Notes: generated by a model from the sequence alone, not told the origin. A DNA stretch of 49,388 nucleotides from Oscillospiraceae bacterium (GCA_015063725.1 SVTP01000017.1:1-49388), one strand, 5' to 3'. Shown: positions 32,046-40,615, counted from the stretch's first letter. Numbers and translations are program-made.

Positions 32046-33168
32046 CGCAGCTACAAGCTTTCCCAAACCTCGCCGTGTGGCAGAGGAACAAATGCGATGT
32101 ATGCAATTCTATGGCGGAAACCCCGGGCGCGCCTCGCACGCGTTGGCGCTTGCCGCCGCCGAAAAAATATACGAATGCCGCGAGGAGCTTGCTTCCTTTT
32201 TCGGCTCTCCCAATCCCGAAAACGTCGTTTTTACCTTGAACACGACCATGGCGATCAACACCGCCATCAAGGGGCTACTGCACCGCGGTGATCACGTTCT
32301 TCTATCGGATATGGAGCACAACGCAGTCTTTCGTCCCATTTACAAATTGGCGCGGGATGGTGGCATCACGTATGATGTGTTTGACACCTTTCCCTCAACC
32401 CCATCGCGCACTAAGGAAATGGTTTTGGCGTCGATTTTGGAAAAGATCCGTCCCACCACGCGCATGCTCATTTGCGCGCATGCTTCCAATATCTGTTCGG
32501 CAATGTTGCCGCTCTGTGAGATCGGTGCTCTCTGCCGCAAAAAAGGCATCTTGTTTGTGGTAGATGCGGCGCAATCGGCAGGACACTTGCCCATTGATAT
32601 GGAGAAGATGCAAATTGATGCGCTTTGCGTGCCCGGTCACAAAGGTCTTTGGGGACCGCAAGGGTGCGGTGCTCTTGTATTGGGCAATGGAATCGTTGCC
32701 GACACACTGATGGAAGGTGGCAGCGGTTACAACTCCTTGGAAGGCAGTATGCCCTCGGATGCGCCCGAGCGATACGAGGCAGGCACACTCCCAACGCCTG
32801 CCATTGCAGGGCTGCTTGAGGGGGTGCGCGAGGTCAGGCGTGTGGGGATAGATCATATTCATGACCACGAGTGTGCTTTAACCAAGCGTCTATCTGAACG
32901 TTTGTTGGCAATGCCAAAGGTGAAGCTCTATGCTCCGCATCACGCGGGGAGCGTATTGCTCTTTTCGATGGATGACATTTCCGCCGACCGTGTTGGTGCG
33001 TTTTTGAACGAGCGCGGAATTTGTGTGCGCACGGGCTTTCACTGCGCTGCTCTGGCACACGCAACCCTTGGAACACCGCCGTCGGGCGCGGTGCGTGTCA
33101 GCCCTTCCCTCTTTAACACCGCCGCACAGATGGATGCAGTTGCCGATGCGTTGCGGGATTTGCTGTAA
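32029..33168 (+). CDS. Cysteine desulfurase family protein (class V aminotransferase fold)
   Basis: A 379-residue PLP enzyme releasing sulfur (or selenium) from cysteine as a protein persulfide. Landmarks: N-terminal MIYLDNAATSFPKP; H97 in LLSDMEHNAV; VVDAAQSAGHLPIDM; PLP-binding K205 in VPGHKGLWGP; catalytic C339 in RTGFHCAALAHATLG. The sequence fits the TIGR01977-type subgroup often found beside DUF3343 proteins rather than the housekeeping IscS or SufS. The start at 32029 follows GGGAGG by 6 bases inside the DUF3343 gene. Confidence 0.9.
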   Translation: MIYLDNAATSFPKPRRVAEEQMRCMQFYGGNPGRASHALALAAAEKIYECREELASFFGSPNPENVVFTLNTTMAINTAIKGLLHRGDHVLLSDMEHNAVFRPIYKLARDGGITYDVFDTFPSTPSRTKEMVLASILEKIRPTTRMLICAHASNICSAMLPLCEIGALCRKKGILFVVDAAQSAGHLPIDMEKMQIDALCVPGHKGLWGPQGCGALVLGNGIVADTLMEGGSGYNSLEGSMPSDAPERYEAGTLPTPAIAGLLEGVREVRRVGIDHIHDHECALTKRLSERLLAMPKVKLYAPHHAGSVLLFSMDDISADRVGAFLNERGICVRTGFHCAALAHATLGTPPSGAVRVSPSLFNTAAQMDAVADALRDLL

Positions 33169-33181
33169 GACATTCCTAATC

Positions 33182-33220
33182 AAAAAAAGAGGTGACCTAT
33201 CGGTCACCTCGAATTTTTTA
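33182..33220 (+). terminator. Bidirectional terminator
   Basis: GAGGTGACC (33189-33197) and GGTCACCTC (33202-33210), A-run before and T-run after, serving the desulfurase gene and the opposing hypothetical gene. Confidence 0.8.
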
Positions 33221-33230
33221 TTTTGATGTA

Positions 33231-33797
33231 TTAGCCGAGCCAATCGAAGAATGTGCGGCGGCGGATTTCTTGCTTGCGATATTGAACAAGCTTTGCAGCC
33301 ATGAGAACTACGGTTGCTGCTGCAGCTACGGGAATTGCAACCTTACCGATTTGTTCTGCCTTGTCGAGCTGCTCGTTGGTGATGGGAGTCTTTTCAACGA
33401 TCTTATCACGAACATATTGATATGCAGGGTGATACTTGGGAGCTTCCTCAACAACTTCTGCTTCCTCTTCAGAGGGAACATCGAGGAGTTCATCGAGATC
33501 GGAAACAACTTCTTCGAGAGCAACTTCGGGAGCGGGCTCTTCTACGGGATCAAAGATGCTTGCATCTTCAACAGCTTCTTCAGCAGCTTCCATTGCAGCG
33601 CGGATCTTCTCACGCTTTTCTTTTGCGTTAGCAACTGCAAAGAGGATTGCACCGATTACGCCACCGATTGCTACGCAAAGAGCAACGAGGATAAGACGAG
33701 TGGGCATCTCATCAACAAAGAGAGCTGCTACAACACCGACAGCGATGCCGATCAAAATAAAGAGAACTGCAAAAACGCGAATGCCTTTGGCTTTCAT
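33231..33797 (-). CDS. Hypothetical membrane protein with acidic loop
   Basis: A 188-residue protein I do not recognise. Two hydrophobic segments near the N-terminus (about 7-27 and 34-56) are followed by a charged helical region (KEKREKIRAAMEAAEEAVED), a strongly acidic stretch of about 50 residues (VPSEEEAEVVEEAP) and a third hydrophobic segment near the C-terminus (VAIPVAAAATVVLMAAKLV), ending basic (RKQEIRRRTFFDWLG). GGAGG lies about 10 bases before the ATG. It has its own promoter and terminator. Confidence 0.7.
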   Translation of the reverse strand: MKAKGIRVFAVLFILIGIAVGVVAALFVDEMPTRLILVALCVAIGGVIGAILFAVANAKEKREKIRAAMEAAEEAVEDASIFDPVEEPAPEVALEEVVSDLDELLDVPSEEEAEVVEEAPKYHPAYQYVRDKIVEKTPITNEQLDKAEQIGKVAIPVAAAATVVLMAAKLVQYRKQEIRRRTFFDWLG

Positions 33798-33841
33798 AAT
33801 ACATTTTCCTCCATTTAAGAAAAATTAAATTTGCTGTGTTC

Positions 33842-33870
33842 ATTATATCATGAAAAAGTGAGATTGTCAA
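33842..33870 (-). promoter_or_regulatory. Promoter for the hypothetical membrane protein
   Basis: Minus strand: TTGACA (33865-33870), 17-base spacer, TATAAT (33842-33847). Confidence 0.75.
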
Positions 33871-33960
33871 CACCAAAAATACATTTTTTTGAATTTTTTT
33901 CGATTTTTTTTGCACCAATCCAACTTTTTTAAAAAAATCCTCTTCTATTTCCCTTTTATA

Positions 33961-33989
33961 TTGACATTTTATTATTTTCGTGTTAGAAT
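33961..33989 (+). promoter_or_regulatory. Promoter for the MIF-like gene
   Basis: TTGACA (33961-33966), 17-base spacer, TAGAAT (33984-33989). Confidence 0.65.
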
Positions 33990-34023
33990 AATGACAGAAC
34001 AATTGAAAAAAGGAGATAGCAAA

Positions 34024-34368
34024 ATGCCCTTTATTGATACCAAACTCAACATCAAGCTCACCGAAGAGAAAGAGGTCGCCCTGAAAGCGCGCTTGGGTGA
34101 GGCGATTGCAACCTTTCCCGGCAAGAGCGAATATTGGCTGATGCTCAACTTCAGCGATGAGAGCCGCATGTGGTTCCGCGGTTACAATTCCATCCCTATG
34201 GCAATGGTGACCGTTCAGCTCTTTGGAACGGCAAGCGAGGATACCTGTGCACAAATGACCAAAACCGTTACAAAAATCTTCAAAGAAGAATTAAACATCT
34301 CCCCCGAACACGTCTACGTCAAATACGAATTTGTGGACACTTGGGGATGGAACGGCGAAAATCTGTAA
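34024..34368 (+). CDS. MIF-like tautomerase
   Basis: A 114-residue protein of the macrophage-migration-inhibitory-factor / phenylpyruvate tautomerase family. After Met removal the catalytic Pro would be the N-terminus (M-P-F-I-D-T). Family stretches are SEYWLMLNFSDESRMWFRG and ISPEHVYVKYEFVDTWGWNG near the C-terminus. Eukaryotic MIF is a cytokine; bacterial relatives are tautomerases of unclear physiological substrate. AAGGAGA lies 8 bases upstream, and a frame extension further upstream has no translation signal. Monocistronic. Confidence 0.85.
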   Translation: MPFIDTKLNIKLTEEKEVALKARLGEAIATFPGKSEYWLMLNFSDESRMWFRGYNSIPMAMVTVQLFGTASEDTCAQMTKTVTKIFKEELNISPEHVYVKYEFVDTWGWNGENL

Positions 34369-34372
34369 TCGC

Positions 34373-34411
34373 AAAAAAGCAGCAAGGTAACAAGCCTTGC
34401 TGCTTTTTCTT
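34373..34411 (+). terminator. Terminator between the MIF-like and flavoprotein genes
   Basis: AAAGCAGCAAGG and CCTTGCTGCTTT around a 7-base loop, A-run before and TTCTTT after, so usable from both sides. Confidence 0.75.
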
Positions 34412-34442
34412 TATTGTTTTGCCTCTTGGCGGAATACAAAAT

Positions 34443-35909
34443 TCAGTTTTTTTGATCTTTTGCAATGATCTCCAAAAGGCTTTGGACAGCGCGCTTCCCT
34501 TCACTGCCTGCAATGGGAAGTCCACCCGGAGAATTGAGCCACTGTGTTGCAAAAACCGCATTTTTCAAAGGTTTTACGCGGTTATCCAGCTTTTTGGGGA
34601 GCGTACGCGGTGTGAAAATAAAGCTCATCCAGGAACCGATATCCGAGCCAATATAACGCTGATAGGTGGCAGGCGTCCAAACGTCCAGTACCGTCAGCTT
34701 GCCCGCAAGTGATGGGAACTGATTTGTAATCAGGGAAAGAACATCATTTGCAATTACGCGTTTTCTTTCGACGTATGCCGTTTTATCAGCTCGCAATTCT
34801 ACAAATTCGCGTGCGGTCTCCTCATCGCAAAGCGTCAGCGTTTGCAAAAGGCTCTTCCCTTCGGGAGCAAAGCTCTCCTCATGGGAAAACTCGCGTATGA
34901 CGAGATACCTTGTGTGTAGGCGCTCGCGGTATTCCTGCGGAATTTCAAAAATGAAATCCCCCTTGAAGGGCAATTCTTTCGCATCGCAAGCAAATGCACA
35001 ATGGTAGCTGGAAAAGCGGTATTTGCTATCCTGTGCGTATTTTTTCTTCAATTGTGTAGGAAGCTCCATGGAAAGAAGTTTGCGGTAAGCAACGATGGGA
35101 TCGGTGGCTATGATAACGTAGTCTGCCGCAATGGTAGAACCGTCCGAGAAGGTGACCGACGTAGCGCGCCCATTCTCGTGTTGAATGGAGACTGCCTCCT
35201 TGCTCAGATGCAATTCGCCGCCAAGTTCTAAGAGGCGCTTGGTAATGCGCTCCAGCATTGCGCAGGAGCTCCCCTTGGGGAGTGCTCCGTTTTTGCCGCA
35301 AAAGGTTGCAACGATAACGGCAAGTGCAAAGGTCGAGAACTCTGTGCCAACAAGAGAAATGATCAGATCCTGCAGGAGCGGATGGTGCAAACGCGCGGCA
35401 AATTCGCCTGTGCTCATCCAATGATGCTTGATGATGCCGGGGAGTGAAACAAGCTTTTCTCCGTTGGTGAGGGGCTGATCATTGTTCTCTCCCCCAATAC
35501 CGACGTGCCCTTGAATATCGCGCACCGTTTTGCAAAAAGAGCGAATGGCGTGCGTATCGCGCGGAGAGAGTGCTATCATTTCCCGCTCCAAGCGGTCAAG
35601 ATCGCGGTAAAGAGAAATCTGTTTTCCGTCTCGCTCGCAGGTGTAGAGTGCCTCGCTTTGATAAACTTCGACGTCGCTGCCCAGCGCGCCAAGATCCTCC
35701 CACATTTGGTAAGTATCTGTTGCAGGGTTGGTTCCGGTGAGCCAATGGATGCAGTTGTCGATGTGATATCCGCCGCGGTCCCAGCCCGTCAGGTTGCCGC
35801 CCGCAACGGTATGTCGCTCACAAACAATAGCGTGATGTCCGCTCATTTGCGTATAAATGCCCGCCGAAAGTCCCGAAACACCGCCGCCGATAATGACTAC
35901 GTTTGCCAT
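34443..35909 (-). CDS. FAD-dependent oxidoreductase of the phytoene desaturase-like family
   Basis: A 488-residue flavoprotein. The N-terminal dinucleotide-binding motif is VVIIGGGVSGLSAGIY, followed by the acidic residue in AIVCERHTVAGGNL. The FAD-contact pattern of CrtI/NAD(P)-oxidoreductases continues with GYHIDNCIHWLTGTN, and the C-terminal motif WLNSPGGLPIAGSEGKRA closes the FAD site. Proteins of this type in Clostridia are annotated as phytoene dehydrogenase-like, but no carotenoid genes are nearby and the substrate is unknown. The start at 35909 follows GAGGGA by 5 bases. Confidence 0.85.
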   Translation of the reverse strand: MANVVIIGGGVSGLSAGIYTQMSGHHAIVCERHTVAGGNLTGWDRGGYHIDNCIHWLTGTNPATDTYQMWEDLGALGSDVEVYQSEALYTCERDGKQISLYRDLDRLEREMIALSPRDTHAIRSFCKTVRDIQGHVGIGGENNDQPLTNGEKLVSLPGIIKHHWMSTGEFAARLHHPLLQDLIISLVGTEFSTFALAVIVATFCGKNGALPKGSSCAMLERITKRLLELGGELHLSKEAVSIQHENGRATSVTFSDGSTIAADYVIIATDPIVAYRKLLSMELPTQLKKKYAQDSKYRFSSYHCAFACDAKELPFKGDFIFEIPQEYRERLHTRYLVIREFSHEESFAPEGKSLLQTLTLCDEETAREFVELRADKTAYVERKRVIANDVLSLITNQFPSLAGKLTVLDVWTPATYQRYIGSDIGSWMSFIFTPRTLPKKLDNRVKPLKNAVFATQWLNSPGGLPIAGSEGKRAVQSLLEIIAKDQKN

Positions 35910-35943
35910 AAAATTCCCTCTCTGTTCTTCTGTCTCCCCTATC

Positions 35944-35949
35944 ATTATA
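35944..35949 (-). promoter_or_regulatory. Extended -10 promoter for the flavoprotein gene
   Basis: Minus strand: TGC-TATAAT (extended -10 element); no good -35 box at 17 bases. Confidence 0.4.
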
Positions 35950-36014
35950 GCACAAAATTCCCGAAAACATAAAAATAAAGTGTAAATAACCTGTCGTATT
36001 TTTTGTAAACAATG

Positions 36015-36043
36015 CAAAAGGGAGAGTTCGTTTGAACTCTCCC
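36015..36043 (-). terminator. Terminator after kdgK
   Basis: GGGAGAGTTC (36020-36029) and GAACTCTCCC (36034-36043) around GTTT, with TTTTGC following on the minus strand. Confidence 0.8.
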
Positions 36044-36059
36044 CATCTTTTATAGGAAA

Positions 36060-37088
36060 TTATCTTTGAATACGACCGGAGCCGTCGCCGCCTGCAAGCT
36101 TTTCAACTTCAGCGAGAGTTACCATGTTGTAGTCGCCCTCGATGGAGTGCTTGAGTGCCGATGCTGCAACTGCAAATTCAACAGCTGCCTGGGTGTTCTT
36201 GCCGTTCATCAAAGCGTAGATCAAGCCGCCGCCAAAGCTATCACCGCCGCCAACGCGGTCGATGATGTGGAGATTGTACTTCTTGGAGAAGCAGTACTCG
36301 TCATCCGCAACGTTGTAAAGCATTGCCGACCAGCCGTTATCAAATGCGCTGTAGCTCTCACGAAGCGTGATTGCAACGTACTCGAAGTTAAACTTATCAG
36401 CCAGCTGCTTTGCAACAGACTTGTAGCCTTCGTGGTTGAGCTTACCGCCGTAAATATCGGTAGCTTCTGCCTCAATGCCGAATACGTCCTTTGCGTCCTC
36501 CTCGTTGGAGATGCAAACGTCAACGTATTGGCAAAGCTCGGTCATGGCTTCACGTGCTTCGGCTCTTGTCCAGAGCTTGCCGCGGTAGTTCAGGTCGCAG
36601 GAGATCTTGAGTCCCTTTGCCTTTGCAGCCTTGCAAGCCTCTTTGCAGATCTCTACAACGTTTGCGCCCAAAGCAGGAGTAATGCCGGTGAAGTGGAACC
36701 ACTCTGCACCTTCGAAAATGCTATCCCAATCAAAATCTTGGCAGGTTGCCTTTGCAATGGCAGAATTTGCACGGTCGTAGATGCAAACGGAGCCGCGTTG
36801 AGATGCGCCCTTTTCGTTGAAGTAGATACCTACACGATCGCCGCCGCGCGTGATCTTTGTGGTATCAACGCCGTATCTGCGCAGGCTGTTGACTGCTGCC
36901 TGACCGATTGCGTGGGTGGGAAGCTTGGTAACGTATGCAACGTCCATGCCGTAGTTTGCAAGAGAAACCGCTACGTTTGCCTCGCCGCCACCAAAGGTGA
37001 ACTCAACGTGGTCGCACTGTACAAATCTCTCGTAGTTATAGGGCTGCAGGCGAAGCATCAGCTCGCCAAAGGTAATTACTTTGCTCAT
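36060..37088 (-). CDS. kdgK: 2-dehydro-3-deoxygluconokinase (PfkB family)
   Basis: A 342-residue sugar kinase phosphorylating KDG to KDPG in hexuronate breakdown. PfkB features are the start MSKVITFGELMLRLQPYNYE, the glycine-rich FTFGGGEANVAVSLANYG, FHFTGITPAL, and the anion-hole and catalytic-base motif VGGGDSFGGGLIYAL. The role as KDG kinase is supported by the next upstream gene, a KDPG aldolase, only 26 bases away. A GGAGAAT site precedes the ATG. Confidence 0.88.
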   Translation of the reverse strand: MSKVITFGELMLRLQPYNYERFVQCDHVEFTFGGGEANVAVSLANYGMDVAYVTKLPTHAIGQAAVNSLRRYGVDTTKITRGGDRVGIYFNEKGASQRGSVCIYDRANSAIAKATCQDFDWDSIFEGAEWFHFTGITPALGANVVEICKEACKAAKAKGLKISCDLNYRGKLWTRAEAREAMTELCQYVDVCISNEEDAKDVFGIEAEATDIYGGKLNHEGYKSVAKQLADKFNFEYVAITLRESYSAFDNGWSAMLYNVADDEYCFSKKYNLHIIDRVGGGDSFGGGLIYALMNGKNTQAAVEFAVAASALKHSIEGDYNMVTLAEVEKLAGGDGSGRIQR

Positions 37089-37114
37089 AATTTTATTCTC
37101 CTATATTCTTTCAA

Positions 37115-38071
37115 TTATTTTACAAGGTGATATGCAAAACCGTTGATCTCATCTGCCAGATAGATGAACTTCATGTTGCCCTTATCGTCGTAAGTAGCGG
37201 TAGACATATCAAACTTGACACCGCGGCGAGAGAGGTGATATACGGCTCTGTCAACATTGTTGGTGGAGATTGCGATGTGACCGTGTGTGCCGGGGCCCTT
37301 TTCGTTCATCAGTTCAAGTGCGGAGCTTGCGAAAACAGACTTGGAGCCCGCGTTTGCGGGGAACGAGAAAGCATTTGCCAGCACCTTGGCAGCTTCGGTA
37401 GAAGTGGTGCCGCAGGGATTGATGCCGACGTGACGGAACTTGAGGCCGAGCATGGTGTCAACTGCCTCGCGGACGAGCTTTTCAATGCCTGCAAAGTCGC
37501 CGGCTGCGATCATGTCGGGGTTAACCATCCAGGAGCCGCCGCAGCAAAGGATCTTCGGGTTGGCAAGATAGTCGTTTACGTTGCCGGGGTTGATGCCGCC
37601 TGTGGGCATAAACTTAACGGCACCGTAAGGAGCGGACATTGCCTTGATCATATTCAGGCCGCCCGACTGCTCTGCGGGGAAGAATTTAACAACGTCAAGA
37701 CCGAGGGTGAGTGCTTGCTCGATGCCGCTGGGATTGTTGATGCCGGGCACGATGGGGCAACCCTTGGATTGACAGTATTTTACGATTTCGGGGTTGAAGC
37801 CGGGGCTGACGATAAACTTTGCGCCTGCCTCGATTGCGTCGTCAACTTGCGCGGTGGTCAGCACTGTGCCTGCGCCAACGATCATTTCGGGGTATTCTTT
37901 TGCAATGATAGCGATGGCTTCCTTTGCCGCTGCGGTGCGGAAAGTGACCTCTGCACAAGGAAGTCCTCCGTCGATCAGTGCCTTTGCAAGCGGTGCGGCG
38001 TCTTTTGCGTTATCAATTTTGATGACCGGAACAATGCCGATCAGAGAAAGTTGTTTTACGACTTCGTTCAC
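37115..38071 (-). CDS. eda: KDPG/KHG aldolase fused to a C-terminal VOC-like domain
   Basis: A 318-residue protein. Residues 1-205 are a class I aldolase cleaving KDPG to pyruvate and glyceraldehyde-3-phosphate: E41 in CAEVTFRTAAA, GAGTVLT, and Schiff-base K129 in LDVVKFFPAE, then FMPTGGINPGNV. Residues about 211-318 are an extra module resembling a vicinal-oxygen-chelate (glyoxalase-like) domain: FRHVGIN ... THGHIAISTNNVDRAVYHL ... FIYLADEINGFAYHL. The GTG at 38071 is chosen because GGAGG lies 8 bases upstream; a TTG at 38086 would place the site inside the gene. First gene of the eda-kdgK operon. Confidence 0.87.
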   Translation of the reverse strand: MNEVVKQLSLIGIVPVIKIDNAKDAAPLAKALIDGGLPCAEVTFRTAAAKEAIAIIAKEYPEMIVGAGTVLTTAQVDDAIEAGAKFIVSPGFNPEIVKYCQSKGCPIVPGINNPSGIEQALTLGLDVVKFFPAEQSGGLNMIKAMSAPYGAVKFMPTGGINPGNVNDYLANPKILCCGGSWMVNPDMIAAGDFAGIEKLVREAVDTMLGLKFRHVGINPCGTTSTEAAKVLANAFSFPANAGSKSVFASSALELMNEKGPGTHGHIAISTNNVDRAVYHLSRRGVKFDMSTATYDDKGNMKFIYLADEINGFAYHLVK

Positions 38072-38106
38072 TTGGGTTTCCTCCAAAGCATTTTTTTACA
38101 TTTATC

Positions 38107-38135
38107 ATTTTACAACAAATTTAGAAGGATGTCAA
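38107..38135 (-). promoter_or_regulatory. Promoter of the eda-kdgK operon
   Basis: Minus strand: TTGACA (38130-38135), 17-base spacer, TAAAAT (38107-38112). No clear operator was seen. Confidence 0.7.
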
Positions 38136-38154
38136 GAGGTTTGGCAAATAATAT

Positions 38155-38362
38155 GGGGAAAACTTCTTGCAGAAGAACATCGCAACGTTCCGTTGCTACG
38201 ATAATATTTCGCAAGCGAAATATTATGTTTCCCCCACGCCCCTTTTGAGAACTTGCTCACAACAATGATCTAAACCAATTTGTTTGTACGCGAACAGACA
38301 GTCGACGCGAGGTAAACCTCGCTCTTGCTATCGCAAGCGGCTAGTGACCACTAATCCTATCC
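38155..38362. repeat. Dispersed intergenic repeat, copy 2
   Basis: GGGGAAAAC (38155-38163) and GTTTCCCC (38227-38234) enclose a 26-base palindrome with ATAATATTTCGC arms. Then follow, in the same order as in copy 1 (22949-23115), CCCCAC.CCCCTT, an AT-rich stretch, GTCGACGCGAG, and a hairpin GCGAGG-TAAA-CCTCGC (38307-38322). Overall likeness to copy 1 is moderate, but the motif order and stem positions agree. The rest of 38363-38444 shows nothing I can name. Confidence 0.55.
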
Positions 38363-38444
38363 GATAAGAGGGTTGTTTGCCTTGTTAGAGAAATGTTAGT
38401 CGTTTACTTTTACATTATTTTTGGAATAAAAATGCAAAAAGGTA

Positions 38445-38473
38445 TTGTAAAATTTCTTTTGGTTTGGTATAAT
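38445..38473 (+). promoter_or_regulatory. Promoter for metG
   Basis: TTGTAA (38445-38450), 17-base spacer, TATAAT (38468-38473). The leader of about 90 bases contains GCCTGC-CCATTC-GCAGGC (38526-38543) but no T-box or SAM riboswitch motifs. Confidence 0.65.
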
Positions 38474-38568
38474 ATTATTTTGGAAGGATATGGCGGAACG
38501 ACACCCCTATCCGACATCTATCTCCGCCTGCCCATTCGCAGGCTTGGAACAGAAAGGAACTTTGAACT

Positions 38569-40521
38569 ATGAGTGAAAAATTCTATTTGACAACGGCTAT
38601 CGCCTATGCATCCCGCAAGCCCCACTTCGGTAACACCTATGAGGCAATCATGTCCGACGCAGTCGCGCGCTATCAGCGCATGTGCGGCAAGGACGTATTC
38701 TTCTGCACGGGTACTGACGAGCATGGACAAAAGATTGAAAATCTCGCAAACGATCAAGGTATTACCCCCAAGGCATACGTTGACGGCGTTGCAGGCGAGA
38801 TCCGCAAGCTGTGGGACGAGATGAACGTCAGCTACGATTACTTCATTCGCACCACCGACGATTACCACGAAGCCGCTGTTCAAAAGATTTTCAAGCGCTT
38901 TTATGAACAAGGCGATATTTACAAAGACATATATGAAGGCTGGTATTGCACTCCTTGCGAATCCTTCTTCACCGAAACACAAGTAGAAGAAGGCAAGTGC
39001 CCCGACTGTGGCAGACCTGTCCACATGGCGAGTGAAGAAGCTTACAAGTTCAGAATGAGTAAATACGCAGACCGTCTGATGAAACACATCGAGGAAAACC
39101 CCGATTTCATTCAACCCGAGCTGCGCAAAAAGGAAATGGTCAACAACTTCCTCAAGGCAGGACTTCAAGACCTTTGCGTTTCCCGTACCTCTTTCAAATG
39201 GGGCGTTCCCGTTGATTTTGACGATAAGCACGTTGTTTACGTTTGGTTGGACGCGCTGACCAACTATATCACCGCCCTCGGTTATGACCCCGATAAGAGC
39301 TTTGACGAGCAAAGCGAGCACTTCAAAAAATACTGGCCTGCTGACGTTCACGTCATTGGTAAGGATATTCTCCGCTTCCACACCATCTATTGGCCCATTT
39401 TCCTGATGGCTCTCGATCTTCCCCTTCCCAAAAAGGTATTCGGTCATCCTTGGTTCAACTTTGGCATGGACAAGATGTCCAAATCCAAAGGCAACGTCAT
39501 TTATGCCGACAAGCTCGCCGAGCACTTTGGTGTTGACGGTGTTCGCTACTATGCCCTCTCCGAAATGCCCTTCGCATCCGACGGATCTATTACGTATGAG
39601 TCCGTCATCAAGAGATACAACATGGACCTCGTCAACAACCTTGGTAACCTTGTCAAGCGCACGCTTGATATGGAAAAGAAGTATTTTGGCAAGGTGATCC
39701 CCGCTCCCACCGCTCCCGATGCTCTTGATGATGAGCTTAAGGCCGCTTGCAAGAAAGCGTACGAAACGCTGACAACCGCGATGGACGATTACCACATCGC
39801 AGACGCACTTGAGGGACTGTTTGAGATGTTCAGCCGCGCTAACAAGTACATTGACGAGACCACTCCTTGGTCGCTTGCAAAGGACGAGGCACAAAAGGAA
39901 CGTCTTGGCACGGTTCTCTACAACCTGATGGAGACCATTCGTCAAGGTGCTGTTATGCTGCTGCCCTTCATCCCTGCAACGGCTACTGAAATTTTGGACG
40001 AGCTCAACACTGACCGCCGTGACTTTGCTTCCCTTGCCAACTTTGACGGCATGGTTGCAGGAGGCGAGGTTTGCGACTCCAAGGTTCTGTTTGCTCGCGT
40101 AGACGAGGAAAAGAAGCTTGCCGAGTTTGAGGCAGAGCGTCAGGCTTTGATTGCCGCCGCGCAAAAAGAAGAAGCAAAGCCCGAAAAGCCCGAGGGTTGT
40201 GCTCTCATTGGTATTGAGGACTTTATGAACGTAGAGCTCCGCACCGCAAAGATCATCGCTTGCGAGAAGGTTCCCAAGGCAAAGAAGCTGCTCAAGCTCC
40301 AAGTTGACCTCGGTTACGAGCAACGCCAGGTTGTTTCGGGTATTGCAAAGTTCTATGAGCCCGAAGCGCTCATTGGCAAAAAGATCATCCTCGTTGCCAA
40401 CCTCAAGCCTGCGGTTCTCTGCGGCATTGAGTCTAACGGTATGATCCTTGCCTCGGGTGAGGAGACTGTTCGCGTGGTATTCCTCGCAGAAGACACCCCT
40501 CTTGGTGAAAGAGTGAGATAA
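38569..40521 (+). CDS. metG: Methionyl-tRNA synthetase
   Basis: A 650-residue class I aminoacyl-tRNA synthetase. The ATP-binding HIGH-type motif is HFGN (19-22), the KMSKS loop is MDKMSKSKGN (about 300-309), and a four-cysteine zinc knuckle is present (C127, C130, C144, C147). The C-terminal 110 residues form a tRNA-binding OB domain (IGIEDFMNVELRTAKIIACE, VVSGIAKFY), as in dimeric bacterial enzymes. AGAAAGGA lies about 9 bases before the start. Monocistronic. Confidence 0.97.
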   Translation: MSEKFYLTTAIAYASRKPHFGNTYEAIMSDAVARYQRMCGKDVFFCTGTDEHGQKIENLANDQGITPKAYVDGVAGEIRKLWDEMNVSYDYFIRTTDDYHEAAVQKIFKRFYEQGDIYKDIYEGWYCTPCESFFTETQVEEGKCPDCGRPVHMASEEAYKFRMSKYADRLMKHIEENPDFIQPELRKKEMVNNFLKAGLQDLCVSRTSFKWGVPVDFDDKHVVYVWLDALTNYITALGYDPDKSFDEQSEHFKKYWPADVHVIGKDILRFHTIYWPIFLMALDLPLPKKVFGHPWFNFGMDKMSKSKGNVIYADKLAEHFGVDGVRYYALSEMPFASDGSITYESVIKRYNMDLVNNLGNLVKRTLDMEKKYFGKVIPAPTAPDALDDELKAACKKAYETLTTAMDDYHIADALEGLFEMFSRANKYIDETTPWSLAKDEAQKERLGTVLYNLMETIRQGAVMLLPFIPATATEILDELNTDRRDFASLANFDGMVAGGEVCDSKVLFARVDEEKKLAEFEAERQALIAAAQKEEAKPEKPEGCALIGIEDFMNVELRTAKIIACEKVPKAKKLLKLQVDLGYEQRQVVSGIAKFYEPEALIGKKIILVANLKPAVLCGIESNGMILASGEETVRVVFLAEDTPLGERVR

Positions 40522-40540
40522 TTCAAAATATGATTGTTTG

Positions 40541-40575
40541 GATAACGCTATCGATAAGATGGCGTTATCTTTTTT
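40541..40575 (+). terminator. Terminator after metG
   Basis: GATAACGC (40541-40548) and GCGTTATC (40562-40569), followed by TTTTTTC. Confidence 0.8.
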
Positions 40576-40586
40576 CTTCAAACCTC

Positions 40587-40615
40587 TTGACAAATCCCAA
40601 AACTTGTGCTACACT
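40587..40615 (+). promoter_or_regulatory. Promoter for thiT
   Basis: TTGACA (40587-40592), 17-base spacer, TACACT (40610-40615). Confidence 0.75.

Noticed and set aside
34443-35909. Carotenoid biosynthesis locus
   Set aside because: Only a phytoene-desaturase-like flavoprotein is present; no phytoene synthase or other pathway gene is in the window.
38474-38568. T-box or SAM riboswitch ahead of metG
   Set aside because: No T-box sequence (GGTGGNACC-like) or SAM core motifs; only one short hairpin.
38518-40593. 691-codon minus-strand open frame opposite metG
   Set aside because: Antisense to a textbook synthetase and without start signals.
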